A stretch of DNA of 64,000 nucleotides from Rhodococcus sp. 06-462-5. Its GTDB lineage: Bacteria; Actinomycetota; Actinomycetes; Mycobacteriales; Mycobacteriaceae. The translations under genes and the position numbers were made by a program. The stretch lies in the NCBI RefSeq assembly GCF_002258315.1, contig NZ_NOYD01000048.1:56455-120454 (forward strand), written 5' to 3'. A model generated the notes under the pieces. The model saw nothing but the letters and a program-made list of their open reading frames with translations. It was not told where the DNA came from and did not search any database. Positions 51,722-60,451 of the stretch are shown here, piece by piece (position 1 is the stretch's first letter; every line of letters starts with the position of its first letter).

Positions 51722-53080
51722 TCAGCTGACGGGTTCGACGTCCGCGACCATGATGGGATCAAGTGTGTCTGCGTCGACCTTCGAGGGCAAAGTTTCGGGC
51801 AGGAATGCGATTCCGATCAATCCGATGATGCTGAGCCCCATCATGTATGCGCCTGCCAGCCAAGGGCTTCCGCCCGATGTCGCGACGAGTGCCGTGGCGA
51901 CGAGAGGCGCGGTACCGCCGACTGCGGCAGCCGGGATTTCACGAGAGATTGCGATACCGCTCCAGCGAGCATTCGTCGGGAAGATCTCGGCGAGTAGGGC
52001 AGCGGAGACACCGATCGTTGCGCCCTGGATGATCGCAAGACCGAGGACCAGGCCGACACCGACCAGCAGAATGTTCTCGGTCCCGTACAGCCAGAACAGC
52101 GGGAAGGAGAGGACTATGCCGAACACGGCCGCGCCGAGGAGAACTGGTTTGCGGCCGATGCGGTCCGCCAGTTTGCCGAAGTACAGAGTGGCAGGGATTG
52201 TCAGTAGCTCTGCGACGATCAAGGCGACCAATACCGCTGTCGGATTGACGGTGAGCGTACCGGTGACGTAGGAGACCGAGAACGTCTGCACGATGTAGAC
52301 CCACGGCAGCGTGAACGTGAACAGGGCCATGCCGCAGATCAGTACGCGCCAGTGGTTCTTGATGGCCCCGGCCAATGGGGAGTTCATCACGGCACCGTCT
52401 TTCTCGGCCTCCTCGAATGCGGCGGTCTCGGTGACACGCAAACGGAAATACAATGCGAACGCGACGATCACGGCGCTGGCAATGAAGGGGACACGCCAGC
52501 CCCACGACAGGAACTGTTCATCCGGCAGCAAGGTGAGCAGGGCGAATGTTGTTGTTGCCAGTGCCATTCCGATATAGACCGAGGCACCGGGGAATCCGGC
52601 AGTGTACGCGCGGCGTTGGGGGTCGGAGGATTCGCTGGCCATGGTCATGGCGCCTGCGAATTCGGCACCGGCTCCTGCACCTTGGAAGATGCGCAGCACG
52701 ATGAGCAGGATAGGTGCCCAGACGCCGATGGATTCGGCTGTGGGGAGGAGCCCGATGAACGTCGTTGCGACGCCCATCATCATCAAGGTGACCAGGAGCG
52801 TCATCTTGCGTCCGACGCGGTCACCGTAGTGCGCGAAGATCAGACCGCCGATCGGCCGTGCGCCGAACCCGACTGCGAATGCAGCGAACGCGCCCAGCAT
52901 GCCGGCGAGATTTCCCGCACCGGGAAAGAACAACGGCGCGAACACCAGTGCCGAAGCGAGGCCGTAGAGGGTGAAGTCGTACCACTCGATGATGGTGCCC
53001 ACCGAGCTGCCGATGACGGCATGGCGGCGCTGCTCTGTGGTTTTGGCGTCGGCCTCGGGGAGGCCTTGGGTGTTGGACAT
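51722..53080 (-). CDS. MFS transporter, metabolite:H+ symporter type (452 aa)
   Basis: It has twelve hydrophobic segments. The MHS-family signature is present: GTIIEWYDFTLYGLASALVF near residues 30-49, the loop GDRVGRKMTLLVTLMMMG near 90-107, RIFQGAGAGAEFAGAMTMAS near 135, and the second-half loop GKLADRIGRKPVLLGAA near 300. These carriers usually take up mono- or dicarboxylic acids with protons, which fits import of mevalonate or a related acid. ATG 53080 is selected by ribosome site AGGAA and by homology; an open frame continues to 53284 but overlaps the HMG-CoA lyase gene. Confidence 0.95.
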   Translation of the reverse strand: MSNTQGLPEADAKTTEQRRHAVIGSSVGTIIEWYDFTLYGLASALVFAPLFFPGAGNLAGMLGAFAAFAVGFGARPIGGLIFAHYGDRVGRKMTLLVTLMMMGVATTFIGLLPTAESIGVWAPILLIVLRIFQGAGAGAEFAGAMTMASESSDPQRRAYTAGFPGASVYIGMALATTTFALLTLLPDEQFLSWGWRVPFIASAVIVAFALYFRLRVTETAAFEEAEKDGAVMNSPLAGAIKNHWRVLICGMALFTFTLPWVYIVQTFSVSYVTGTLTVNPTAVLVALIVAELLTIPATLYFGKLADRIGRKPVLLGAAVFGIVLSFPLFWLYGTENILLVGVGLVLGLAIIQGATIGVSAALLAEIFPTNARWSGIAISREIPAAAVGGTAPLVATALVATSGGSPWLAGAYMMGLSIIGLIGIAFLPETLPSKVDADTLDPIMVADVEPVS

Positions 53081-53103
53081 GTCAGTTCCTAGGGGAGATG
53101 CAA

Positions 53104-54108
53104 TCAGCGGATGGGGGAGAGCGTTGTGTTGCCGTGCTGCGGAGCACCGGTGCGTGCTGCGGACAGAGCTCGAACGACTGCCGACGTGCTCGGCCGGTCC
53201 AGGTGCTCTGCAAGCCATAGGGATACGTCGGCCATGGCGTGGAGGTCGATCCCGGTGTCGATGCCGAGTCCGTCGAGCATCCACACGAGATCCTCGGTGG
53301 CCAGATTCCCGGTGGCACCGCGGGCGTACGGGCAGCGGCCCAAACCTCCTGCAGACGAGTCGAATTCGGTTACCCCGGCCAAGAGTCCGGCGTAGACGTT
53401 GGTGAGTGCCTGCCCGTAGGTGTCGTGTAGATGCAGGGCAATCTGCTCGACGGCAATGCCGCGTTCGACAACAGCGTCGAGCACAGCATGTACGTGCGCG
53501 GGCGTCGCGACTCCGATCGTGTCACCCAGTGACACCGAACCCACCCCCATCTGGATCAATCGTTCGGCGACATCGGCGACGCGTACGGGATCCACCGACC
53601 CTTCCCACGGGTCGCCGAAGCACATGGAAACGTATCCGCGAGTGGCTGCGCCGGCTGCCGCGGCACCTGCAACAACGGTCTCGGCCATGGACAAGGAATG
53701 GGCAACGCATGTACCGAGGTTGTTCTGGGCGAATGTCTCGGTTGCGCTGACGAACACGGCGATCTCGGAGGCTCCGGATCTCAATGCTCGATCCAGCCCG
53801 CGTGCGTTGGGGGCCAGCACAACCTGACGGACTGACTGCGGCAAGTTCGCTTGTGCCATCACATCTTCGGCATCGACGAGTTGCGGCACCCAACGAGGAG
53901 AGACGAAGCTGGTGAGTTCGAGATTCGTCACGCCGGCTGCAACGAGTCGTCGGCAGAACTCGACCTTCGTCGCGGTCGGCACGATGTGGGGCTCGGCCTG
54001 CAAACCGTCGCGTGGACCGACTTCGTAGACGCGTACTGCTGCGGGTAGCGCCGGATCACGATGAACGTCAGGTCGCGGGCTACGCGCAGCGTCGGGAACC
54101 GGCGTCAT
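53104..54108 (-). CDS. mvaB: Hydroxymethylglutaryl-CoA lyase
   Basis: It cleaves HMG-CoA to acetoacetate and acetyl-CoA in a TIM-barrel active site. VYEVGPRDGLQAEP near residues 25-38 is the family start (metal Asp in RDGLQ). VTNLELTSFVSPRWVPQLVD lies near 60-79, the metal HxH in ALHLHDTYGQALTN near 230, and the catalytic Cys in GGLGRCPYARGATGN near 263-277 (the family usually has GGLGGCPYA, so there is one substitution beside the Cys). ATG 54108 overlaps the mvaA stop in ATGA. Adjacent degradative HMG-CoA reductase and lyase genes are the mvaAB arrangement known from Pseudomonas mevalonii. Confidence 0.95.
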   Translation of the reverse strand: MTPVPDAARSPRPDVHRDPALPAAVRVYEVGPRDGLQAEPHIVPTATKVEFCRRLVAAGVTNLELTSFVSPRWVPQLVDAEDVMAQANLPQSVRQVVLAPNARGLDRALRSGASEIAVFVSATETFAQNNLGTCVAHSLSMAETVVAGAAAAGAATRGYVSMCFGDPWEGSVDPVRVADVAERLIQMGVGSVSLGDTIGVATPAHVHAVLDAVVERGIAVEQIALHLHDTYGQALTNVYAGLLAGVTEFDSSAGGLGRCPYARGATGNLATEDLVWMLDGLGIDTGIDLHAMADVSLWLAEHLDRPSTSAVVRALSAARTGAPQHGNTTLSPIR

Positions 54109-55385
54109 ACCAAGCTGCCGTTGCGTAGTTCTCCGAGAACCAGTTCGGCGTGCTCGACTCGAATCGATCGGTCGCCGATCAACCGCTGTACGACATCGTC
54201 CAGTTCGTCTGCCGTCGCACCGGCGGTGACAGCAACGGTTCTTGCATGCAGTCTCATGTGACCCTGTTGTATGCCCTCCGCAGACAACGCCCGACATGCT
54301 CCCAAATTCTGGGCCAATCCGACGGCGGCGATCACCGATGCCAGTTCGGTCGACGACGTGACGCCGAGGATTTCGATTGCCGTCCGTGCAACCGGGTGTG
54401 CCTTGGTGGCACCTCCGACAAGGCCGACGGCCATGGGGACTTCCAGCGTTCCAGACAGGTGACCGTCCGCTGTTTTCTCGAAATGCGAGAGTGCCGTGTA
54501 GCGGCCGTCGGCACCGACGGCGTGCGAATGACACCCGGCCTCGACAGCGCGGGTGTCGTTTCCGGTGGCCAGCACCACCGCGCTGATCCCGTTCATGATG
54601 CCTTTGTTGTGAGTCGCGGCGCGGTAAGGATCCGCTTCTGCGAATGCAGAGGCATGGATGATGTTGTCCACCACTTCCGGCCCGCCCAGCAGGTCGCGAT
54701 CGAACACTGCACGGGCCCGTGTGATGCGGAGGTCTGCCTTGTTGGTGAGAATTCGCAACAGCGACCGGCCGCCCGCGATGTCGGAGACACGCGGTGCTAC
54801 CGCCTCGGCCATCGTGTTGACCGCATTGGCACCCATGGCATCTCGTACGTCGACGACGATGTGTACGACGACATGAATTCCCGTGCGGGTGGAAAGGACG
54901 CGGACCGTGAGGTCACGGGCTCCGCCGCCGAATCGGACGAGAGTCGGATCCTGTGCGTTGCACAACGAGAGGATGTCGTCACGGGCTTCGAGAATCCGGA
55001 GTCGAGCCGCCTCGGGATCCTGCACATCGAGCAACTGAATCTGTGCCTGCATGACCGGGCCGGTGTGCGAGACAGTGAAACCCCCGTGCGGACGAGTCAT
55101 CCGGGCCGCATTGCTGGCGGCAGCCACGACCGAGGGCTCCTCGGTTGCCATGGGCACCAGATACTCGCGGTCGTTGACCACCAGATTGGTGGCAATGCCC
55201 ACGGGGATGCCGAGCACACCGACAACGTTCTCGACCATGTGGTCGGCCTGCTCTACGGACAATCCTGTGGTGGGGTCAAGTGAGGCGAACGTCGAGAAAT
55301 CGAGGCCGGTGCGATCCGACAGTGCGCGGCGACGTTCCACCGGTGACAAGTCTTTGAATCCTGCAATTCGACTACTGATCGGCAC
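54105..55385 (-). CDS. mvaA: Class II (degradative) HMG-CoA reductase (426 aa)
   Basis: It oxidises mevalonate with CoA to HMG-CoA. The protein aligns without gaps of note to the class II enzyme of P. mevalonii (428 residues). Catalytic residues are visible: Glu83 in TEEPSVVAAA, Lys261 in AATHNKGIMNGI, Asp277 in ATGNDTRAVEAG, and His376 in GIQQGHMRLHAR. DAMGANAVNTMAEAVAP near 182-198 is the CoA/nucleotide-site motif. GTG 55385 is taken as the start because GGAGG lies 6 bases before it and the length then matches the family; an ATG at 55493 would add 36 residues without similarity. Actinobacteria making isoprenoids through the MEP route would use this for growth on mevalonate (inference). Confidence 0.95.
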   Translation of the reverse strand: MPISSRIAGFKDLSPVERRRALSDRTGLDFSTFASLDPTTGLSVEQADHMVENVVGVLGIPVGIATNLVVNDREYLVPMATEEPSVVAAASNAARMTRPHGGFTVSHTGPVMQAQIQLLDVQDPEAARLRILEARDDILSLCNAQDPTLVRFGGGARDLTVRVLSTRTGIHVVVHIVVDVRDAMGANAVNTMAEAVAPRVSDIAGGRSLLRILTNKADLRITRARAVFDRDLLGGPEVVDNIIHASAFAEADPYRAATHNKGIMNGISAVVLATGNDTRAVEAGCHSHAVGADGRYTALSHFEKTADGHLSGTLEVPMAVGLVGGATKAHPVARTAIEILGVTSSTELASVIAAVGLAQNLGACRALSAEGIQQGHMRLHARTVAVTAGATADELDDVVQRLIGDRSIRVEHAELVLGELRNGSLV

Positions 55386-55391
55386 TTCGAT

Positions 55392-55396
55392 CCTCC
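55392..55396 (-). promoter_or_regulatory. Ribosome binding site that decides the mvaA start
   Basis: GGAGG on the minus strand, 6 bases before GTG 55385. No similar site precedes the upstream in-frame ATG at 55493. Confidence 0.7.
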
Positions 55397-55523
55397 GCGC
55401 GTTCGGTTCGACCTGTCGGTGAAGACGAGGTTCTTTGGTGAGCGAGCGCAACGTTACGTACGGCATGTGACTTGGGATATGTAGTTTCGACACATTGATT
55501 GGCGCTCAAAATGGGCGCTGAAC

Positions 55524-57456
55524 CTATGGGTGAGGACTGGTCGATACTCGCAGAGCCTCAAGTCGTACTGCCGTGGAGATACGGAACAGAGATTCGTCGT
55601 CACGCCAGTTGTCTCCGAGTATCAGTCTCACTCTGTCGAGTCGCTGAAGAATCGTGTTGGTGTGATAGTTCAGGGCGCGTGCAGTCTTTGTCGGGCTCGA
55701 ATCGCTGCGGACGAACGCACGCAGTGTCACGAGAAGGTCGGTGCCGTGAGCTTGGTCGTAGGAGATGACCGGTCCGATGATGTGGTCGATGAAGGTGTGT
55801 ACTGCTTCGGGTTGCGATCCGAACATTGCGATGTACGGCAGGAACGCTTCGGTGGTGACCACCCGGTCGTCGATGCCCAGGGCTTCCAGCAATCGAGCAG
55901 TCCGATGGGCGGCCTCGAACCGTGCGGACAGTCGCTCGACCGAGTCGGCTCGCGGAGGAACAATTACAAGAACCGGGCTAACGCCTCCGGCGAGAAGCGA
56001 CTGCCGGGCGTCCGCGGCCGCCTCGGCAGGTGCCGAACTGTGTACCAGTGCAACGAGGGCGTCCGAGTACGTGCTGACCAAGCCACCCTCTCGGAAGCGT
56101 GTCGTGATCAGAGATGTTGCGATCGAACGTGATTGAAGCGGGACAACGAAAAGCAGCACTGTGTCGAGAGTGGCGGCATCGACGTGGTGGGCGCGAGCGC
56201 GTCGATCGAAGTCGCGCCGGCGCCCGGCGGATGGGTCGAGTGCGTCCGCGATCAGTTCGCGTCTGGCGCGTCGGTCGGAGTCGTCGACTGCATTCTGCTG
56301 CAACGTGAGTAGTGCAGCCACCTGTGCTGCCCGTTCGATCGTTCGGTCGTCGACCGGCCCCAACTCCAAATCGCCTGTACTGAGTAGGACTGCGCCGAAG
56401 AAGAGCTCGCCCGCGGTCACTGCTGCCACGACTTGAATATCGGAGCCGTCGGACTCGATGTACGAGCAGTGCCCGGTGGCGCGACTGCGGTCGATGGCGA
56501 GGCGCACAATGCTCGGTGTGCTGAGAGTAGCCGGAATGTGTACGCCCGCTTCCGAGGAGGCAAGCACTCGCATGTCGGCATCGACGATGGTGACGTAGCG
56601 ACCGAGAGCCTTCGCCAGAGTCGTTGTCACCTCGGTGAATCCGCCACCGACGAGCACTGCCTGCACCAACTCTTGATGGACGGTGTTGGAGCGATCACGC
56701 ACCGCGACGTGGTCCGTCAGACGGCGCAGCGCGCTGCGGGCATCATCCTCGGACGCGCGAAGGCGGGCGAGGATGTTTGCAGATTGGAGGACGATCGACG
56801 CGTGGTCGGCGAGCGCCGACAGCAGTGCGATCTGTTCGGGCGCGAAGACGTGCTCCTGCCGGGTGGCGGAGAACAACACGCCGAGAACCTGGCCCTCCGA
56901 GAGCATCGGTACCCCGAGTATGGAGACGATGCCCTCCAGGGACACGGCATCGTCGATGTCGGTGTCGTGAGTCCCCTCGTCGTATTCGCTGTAGCGGCGA
57001 ACCCATTGCGCGCTTCTCGACTCGGCCACTCGGCTGGCAAGGCCTGTACCAGCAGGTACCAGCAGGCACCCGCAAACGCCGAAACTGAGGAGTGACCGAT
57101 CCATTCGTTTTCCGCACGTGCAGGTCCGCTGTTTCCGAGTCGAACTCGGACAAGTAGGTGACGTCGCTGCCCATCATGTCGTGGGCCCGGGACACGAGCC
57201 GTTCCAACAGCCCGTCTATGTCGCGGACTTCGGCGAGGTCGCGTGCGGTGGCGAACAGGGCACCGAGTTCGTACTCACGGCGGCGCAATCGAGTGAGCTC
57301 TTCGCGAGTCGAGCGAGCGCGGTCGAGAATGTAGGTGCGAGTCCGATCATCGATCTCCAGTTCAGCGAGCAACGCTGAGAGGTCACCGTCGTCCGATACG
57401 TCCGATACTGCGTCGGTGATTCGGGAGATGACGCGGGATAGATCGAGGGTCGTCAT
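55524..57456 (-). pseudogene. GAF/PucR-family transcriptional regulator, split by a frameshift
   Basis: The N-terminal part (from GTG or ATG 57456) starts TTLDLSRVISRITDAVSDVS and continues through a coiled helix, ERTRTYILDRARSTREELTR-like, into a GAF domain up to RRLRVPAGT. The frame then changes. In the next frame the GAF domain resumes with GLASRVAESRSAQWV, IVSILGVPMLSEGQVLGVLF, and a long middle domain, ending with the PucR C-terminal HTH (TARALNYHTNTILQRLDRVR near the end). Rejoining the two frames gives an uninterrupted ~640-residue regulator. The break is an exact 10-bp tandem duplication at 57047-57066. It lies upstream of mvaA on the same strand, so it is the probable activator of the mevalonate operon. 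Confidence 0.88.
57047..57066. repeat. 10-bp tandem duplication that breaks the PucR regulator
   Basis: TACCAGCAGG occurs twice in direct succession (57047-57056 and 57057-57066). Removing one unit restores the reading R-V-P-A-G-T-G-L-A, the expected GAF-domain sequence, and joins the two halves of the regulator. It is a simple slip event, or a base-calling or assembly artefact. Confidence 0.9.
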
Positions 57457-57532
57457 GAATGCCGAGCCTAGTCAATCCAGCAGGGGAATCGACCCGTCGA
57501 GCGTCGACGAGAGCCGGTCACCGTCCGAACGA

Positions 57533-57569
57533 ACAGCCCCTGCAGACCGAACAGGTCTGCAGGGGCTGT
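57533..57569 (-). terminator. Terminator of the second ABC importer operon
   Basis: ACAGCCCC-TGCAGACC at 57533-57548 is the exact reverse complement of 57554-57569, giving a 16-bp stem with a 5-nt loop. It begins 14 bases beyond the ATPase stop on the minus strand and separates that operon from the PucR gene. The T-tract is weak, as usual in actinobacteria. Confidence 0.85.
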
Positions 57570-57582
57570 CGTGCATGAGCGC

Positions 57583-58392
57583 TCAGTCCGCGCTCGTCGT
57601 AGCTCCCAGGAGATCACGCACAGTGTTTGCAACACTGATGAATTCGGGCGTCTCCATCGTTGCGCTGTAGTCCCGATGCACAGGAAGGTCGACGTCGAGG
57701 ATGTCTACTATCCGACCCGGCCGCGGGCTCATGACGACGACCCGGTTGGCGAGGTAGACCGCTTCGGCGACGGAGTGGGTGACGAGCATGACCGTCGTCC
57801 CGGTTTCCCGCCAGATGCGGTGCAGCTCGACGTTCATCTTCTCGCGGGTGAGGGCGTCCAGAGCGCCGAACGGCTCGTCCATGAGAAGCACCTCCGGCTC
57901 GTGCAGCAGTGCACGGCACAGGGATACGCGCTGCTGCATGCCGCCGGACAGCTCGTGGGGGAGAGCTCCCTCGAAGCCCGTCAAACCGGTCATCTCGATG
58001 AGCTGATCGGCTTTCGCGGCCGCGGCCTTCCGGTTCATCCCGCGCATCTCACCCTGAAGCAGAATGTTCTTCCGCACCGTCCGCCATTCCAGCAGGGCAG
58101 CGCGTTGGAAGACGTAACCGATGTTGCGCTGGGGGCCATGCACCTCCTTGCCTGCCAGCTGCACCGAACCTCGAGAGGCACCGGTGAGACCGGCGACCAC
58201 TTTGAGGAGGGTGGACTTGCCGCAACCGGAAGGCCCTGCGATGGAGACGAACTCACCCTTCCCGACTCGGAGGTCGACGTCGGAGAGAGCGGTGACGTCA
58301 CCTCGCTTGGAGGAGAACTGGACGGTCAGGTTGTCCACCGATACCGCGGTGTCGGTCATCGTTGTCGGCCGTTCACTGATGATGGCGTTCAT
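57583..58392 (-). CDS. ABC transporter ATP-binding protein (269 aa)
   Basis: This is the motor subunit of the second importer. Walker A is GPSGCGKSTLLKVVAG near residues 53-68, the Q-loop is in IGYVFQRAALLEW, the signature is LSGGMQQRVSLCRALL near 145, Walker B is VLLMDEPFGALD near 165, and the H-loop is in TVMLVTHSVAEAVYLANRVV near 200. ATG 58392 sits 9 bases after the binding-protein stop. It is last in the operon and followed by a strong hairpin. Its closest functional relatives are SsuB/TauB/ThiZ-type ATPases. Confidence 0.95.
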   Translation of the reverse strand: MNAIISERPTTMTDTAVSVDNLTVQFSSKRGDVTALSDVDLRVGKGEFVSIAGPSGCGKSTLLKVVAGLTGASRGSVQLAGKEVHGPQRNIGYVFQRAALLEWRTVRKNILLQGEMRGMNRKAAAAKADQLIEMTGLTGFEGALPHELSGGMQQRVSLCRALLHEPEVLLMDEPFGALDALTREKMNVELHRIWRETGTTVMLVTHSVAEAVYLANRVVVMSPRPGRIVDILDVDLPVHRDYSATMETPEFISVANTVRDLLGATTSAD

Positions 58393-58401
58393 GATTGCGT
58401 C

Positions 58402-59430
58402 TCATTCCTCGTTGGAGGTGAAGCTGGAGTCCCAGTACGTCGACGCCTCGGCTCCGGTCTCGGTGAGTCCGGCGTCGCTGAGGATGCTGATGGTGTTGGC
58501 CCAGTCCTCGTCACTGTTGACGCCCGGTGCCATTCCTTCGGTGTTCTCGGTCGTGAGCAGAGGGATCGTCTCCTGCCATTGCTGCAGCAGCACCGACTCC
58601 GGCGGAGTCTGCGGGTCCTTACCGACCATCGACGCCACGGCTGCTTCAGGATTGGCGATGGCTGCCTCGAACGACTCGCGGGTGGCGTCGACCATCGCCT
58701 GAGCGAGCTCCGGCGAGTTCTCGATGGTCGACGTGTTGGCGATGAGGCCGTTGCTGTAGAAGTTCAGACCCTCATCGGAGTAGCGGAGATAGCGCATCTC
58801 GCGTCCGGACTTGTTCGCGATATTGGGCCCTTGGTCGTGTGCGAAGCCGATGAGACCGTCGACCTGACCCGAGAGCATCGCGGCGATCTTGCCTGCGGAG
58901 TCCAGACTCTGCTGCTGAACCTGGTCCTCGGGAACGCCGGCGCGGTCGAGGAAGATGGGGAATGTGGTGGTGGGGGCGTCGCCGGCGGACACGGCGATGG
59001 TCTTGCCTGCGAGGTCGGCGGTGGTCTGGATCGGTCCGTCCGCGTAGACCTGCACAGCCGACGGCGTCGTCTGCAGGAATACGCCGAGGCTCTTGACCTT
59101 CACGCCCTTGTCGATGTTGGACATCACGGCCGCGGTGTCGGCCCAGCCGAAGTCGGTTTGGTTCGAGCCCGCGGCCTGGGCGGTCTTGGTGGATCCTTGG
59201 CCGGCGGTGATGGTGAGGTCGATACCGTGCTCGGCGAAGATTCCCTCCTGCACGCCGTAGTAGAACGGGGCGTGCTCGCCGTAGGGGTACCAGTTGAGCA
59301 TCAGCGAGGTTGCGGTGGTCTCACCGTCGGTGCCAGGGGCCTTTTCCTCGCCGCCGCCTCCTCCGCTGCATCCGGCGAGTACCAGAGCGGACGACGCGAC
59401 GGTCGCCACCAGAACGTTCTTGAGCTTCAT
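58402..59430 (-). CDS. ABC substrate-binding lipoprotein, NMT1/ThiY-like (342 aa)
   Basis: The signal peptide ends in the lipobox VLAGC near residue 21, followed by a Gly/Glu linker. The mature domain starts LMLNWYPYGEHAPFYYGVQE, the NMT1/ThiY hallmark of pyrimidine-precursor binders, then GIFAEHGIDLTITAGQGSTK, DFGWADTAAVMSNIDKGVKV and DGLIGFAHDQGPNIANKSGR. ATG 59430 places the signal peptide correctly. Although ThiY-like, no thiamine riboswitch or thiamine gene is near; the LacI operator upstream links it instead to the Gfo/Idh/MocA and DUF993 genes. Confidence 0.94.
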   Translation of the reverse strand: MKLKNVLVATVASSALVLAGCSGGGGGEEKAPGTDGETTATSLMLNWYPYGEHAPFYYGVQEGIFAEHGIDLTITAGQGSTKTAQAAGSNQTDFGWADTAAVMSNIDKGVKVKSLGVFLQTTPSAVQVYADGPIQTTADLAGKTIAVSAGDAPTTTFPIFLDRAGVPEDQVQQQSLDSAGKIAAMLSGQVDGLIGFAHDQGPNIANKSGREMRYLRYSDEGLNFYSNGLIANTSTIENSPELAQAMVDATRESFEAAIANPEAAVASMVGKDPQTPPESVLLQQWQETIPLLTTENTEGMAPGVNSDEDWANTISILSDAGLTETGAEASTYWDSSFTSNEE

Positions 59431-59465
59431 GGAGTGTGTCCTTCGATGTAGGGAGAGCATGCGGA

Positions 59466-60335
59466 TCACACAGCGCCGACGGACGCGGTGGAGCGACGCG
59501 ATGCGTGCCAGGGGATGAGGAATTTCTCGGCGATCTCGATGATCAGGAAGAGGAGAATTCCCAGTAGGGACATGATGATGAGTGCAGCGAAAAGCATTGC
59601 TGTGTCTATGTTTCCGTTGGCCTGGAGGATCACGTACCCCAGACCTTCGTTGGCGCCGACGAATTCACCGACCACCGCTCCGGTCACTGCAAGTGTTGCG
59701 GCGATCTTCAGGCCGGACATCAGCTGGGGCAACGACGCGGGAAAACGGACCTTGCAGAACGTCTTCCACTTGCTCGCACCCATCGTCGAGGTGAGTTCGA
59801 GGATCTCGGGATCGACGGAACGCAATCCCGCCATTCCGGCGATGACGATGGGGAAGAACGCCATGAGGACGGCCACGAGGATCTTGGGGCTGGGACCGAA
59901 GCCGAGCCACACGACGAACAGCGGCGCGATGGCGATCTTCGGGATCACCTGCGCGAACAGGATGAGCGGGTACATCGTCTTCTCGATCGAGGACGAGTAG
60001 ATCATCACCACCGCGACGGCGATGCCGACCACCGAGGCGATGACGAACCCGGCAACGGTCTCGTACGTTGTCACCCAGGTGTGGCCGGCGAGGTAGGACG
60101 CGTTGTCCACCATCGTCGACCATGTGTCGCCGGGCGACGGAAGGATATAGGGCGCAACCAGTTCGGAGGCGGTGACGGCCCACCAGGCGGCGACGAGCAC
60201 AGCCACGAGGGCCAGTGGCCGCCACAGACCGGACCAGGTATTGCGGAGCGAAGGGAACCGTCGACGACGGGTCGGTGCGGGTTGAGGAACCGACGCAGTG
60301 GCAGAACGGACTTCGACCGACGATGTTGTCGTCAT
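59466..60335 (-). CDS. ABC transporter permease (289 aa)
   Basis: After a polar N-terminus of ~40 residues there are six membrane segments. The EAA loop is in TSTMGASKWKTFCKVRFPAS near 190-209, followed by LPQLMSGLKIAATLAVTGAV. ATG 60335 with AGGA upstream is chosen over an in-frame codon at 60410 that would lie within the operator region. It is first in the permease, binding-protein, ATPase operon, with a LacI-type operator at 60382-60395. A single permease implies a homodimeric channel, unlike the first importer in this window. Confidence 0.94.
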   Translation of the reverse strand: MTTTSSVEVRSATASVPQPAPTRRRRFPSLRNTWSGLWRPLALVAVLVAAWWAVTASELVAPYILPSPGDTWSTMVDNASYLAGHTWVTTYETVAGFVIASVVGIAVAVVMIYSSSIEKTMYPLILFAQVIPKIAIAPLFVVWLGFGPSPKILVAVLMAFFPIVIAGMAGLRSVDPEILELTSTMGASKWKTFCKVRFPASLPQLMSGLKIAATLAVTGAVVGEFVGANEGLGYVILQANGNIDTAMLFAALIIMSLLGILLFLIIEIAEKFLIPWHASRRSTASVGAV

Positions 60336-60381
60336 AAGGAGTCCTCGAGCTAGTAGGGGAGCGGGTCCGTCTACTCCCGCT

Positions 60382-60395
60382 GGAATGCGCTTTCC
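60382..60395. promoter_or_regulatory. LacI-type operator upstream of the second importer
   Basis: GGAATGCGCTTTCC has the LacI-family shape: outer arms GGAA/TTCC and a central GCGC. It lies 47 bases upstream of the permease start. It is the exact reverse complement of the site at 61556-61569, and both are followed by GAAGC on the plus strand. Confidence 0.8.
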
Positions 60396-60451
60396 GAAGC
60401 TGTCGCCCAACGTAGTGTGATTGCGCCCACAGTGTCAAGCAATTCGGACAA

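Noticed and set aside
55498..55520. GGCGCT repeated twice upstream of mvaA as a possible operator
   Set aside because: It is only a 6-bp direct repeat of GC-rich sequence with no second copy elsewhere in the operon; chance is likely.
57571..59451. Plus-strand frame of 626 codons opposite the second importer's ATPase and binding-protein genes
   Set aside because: It lies antisense to two genes with clear family motifs; its translation is Arg/Gly/Val-rich with no domain. High GC leaves antisense frames open.
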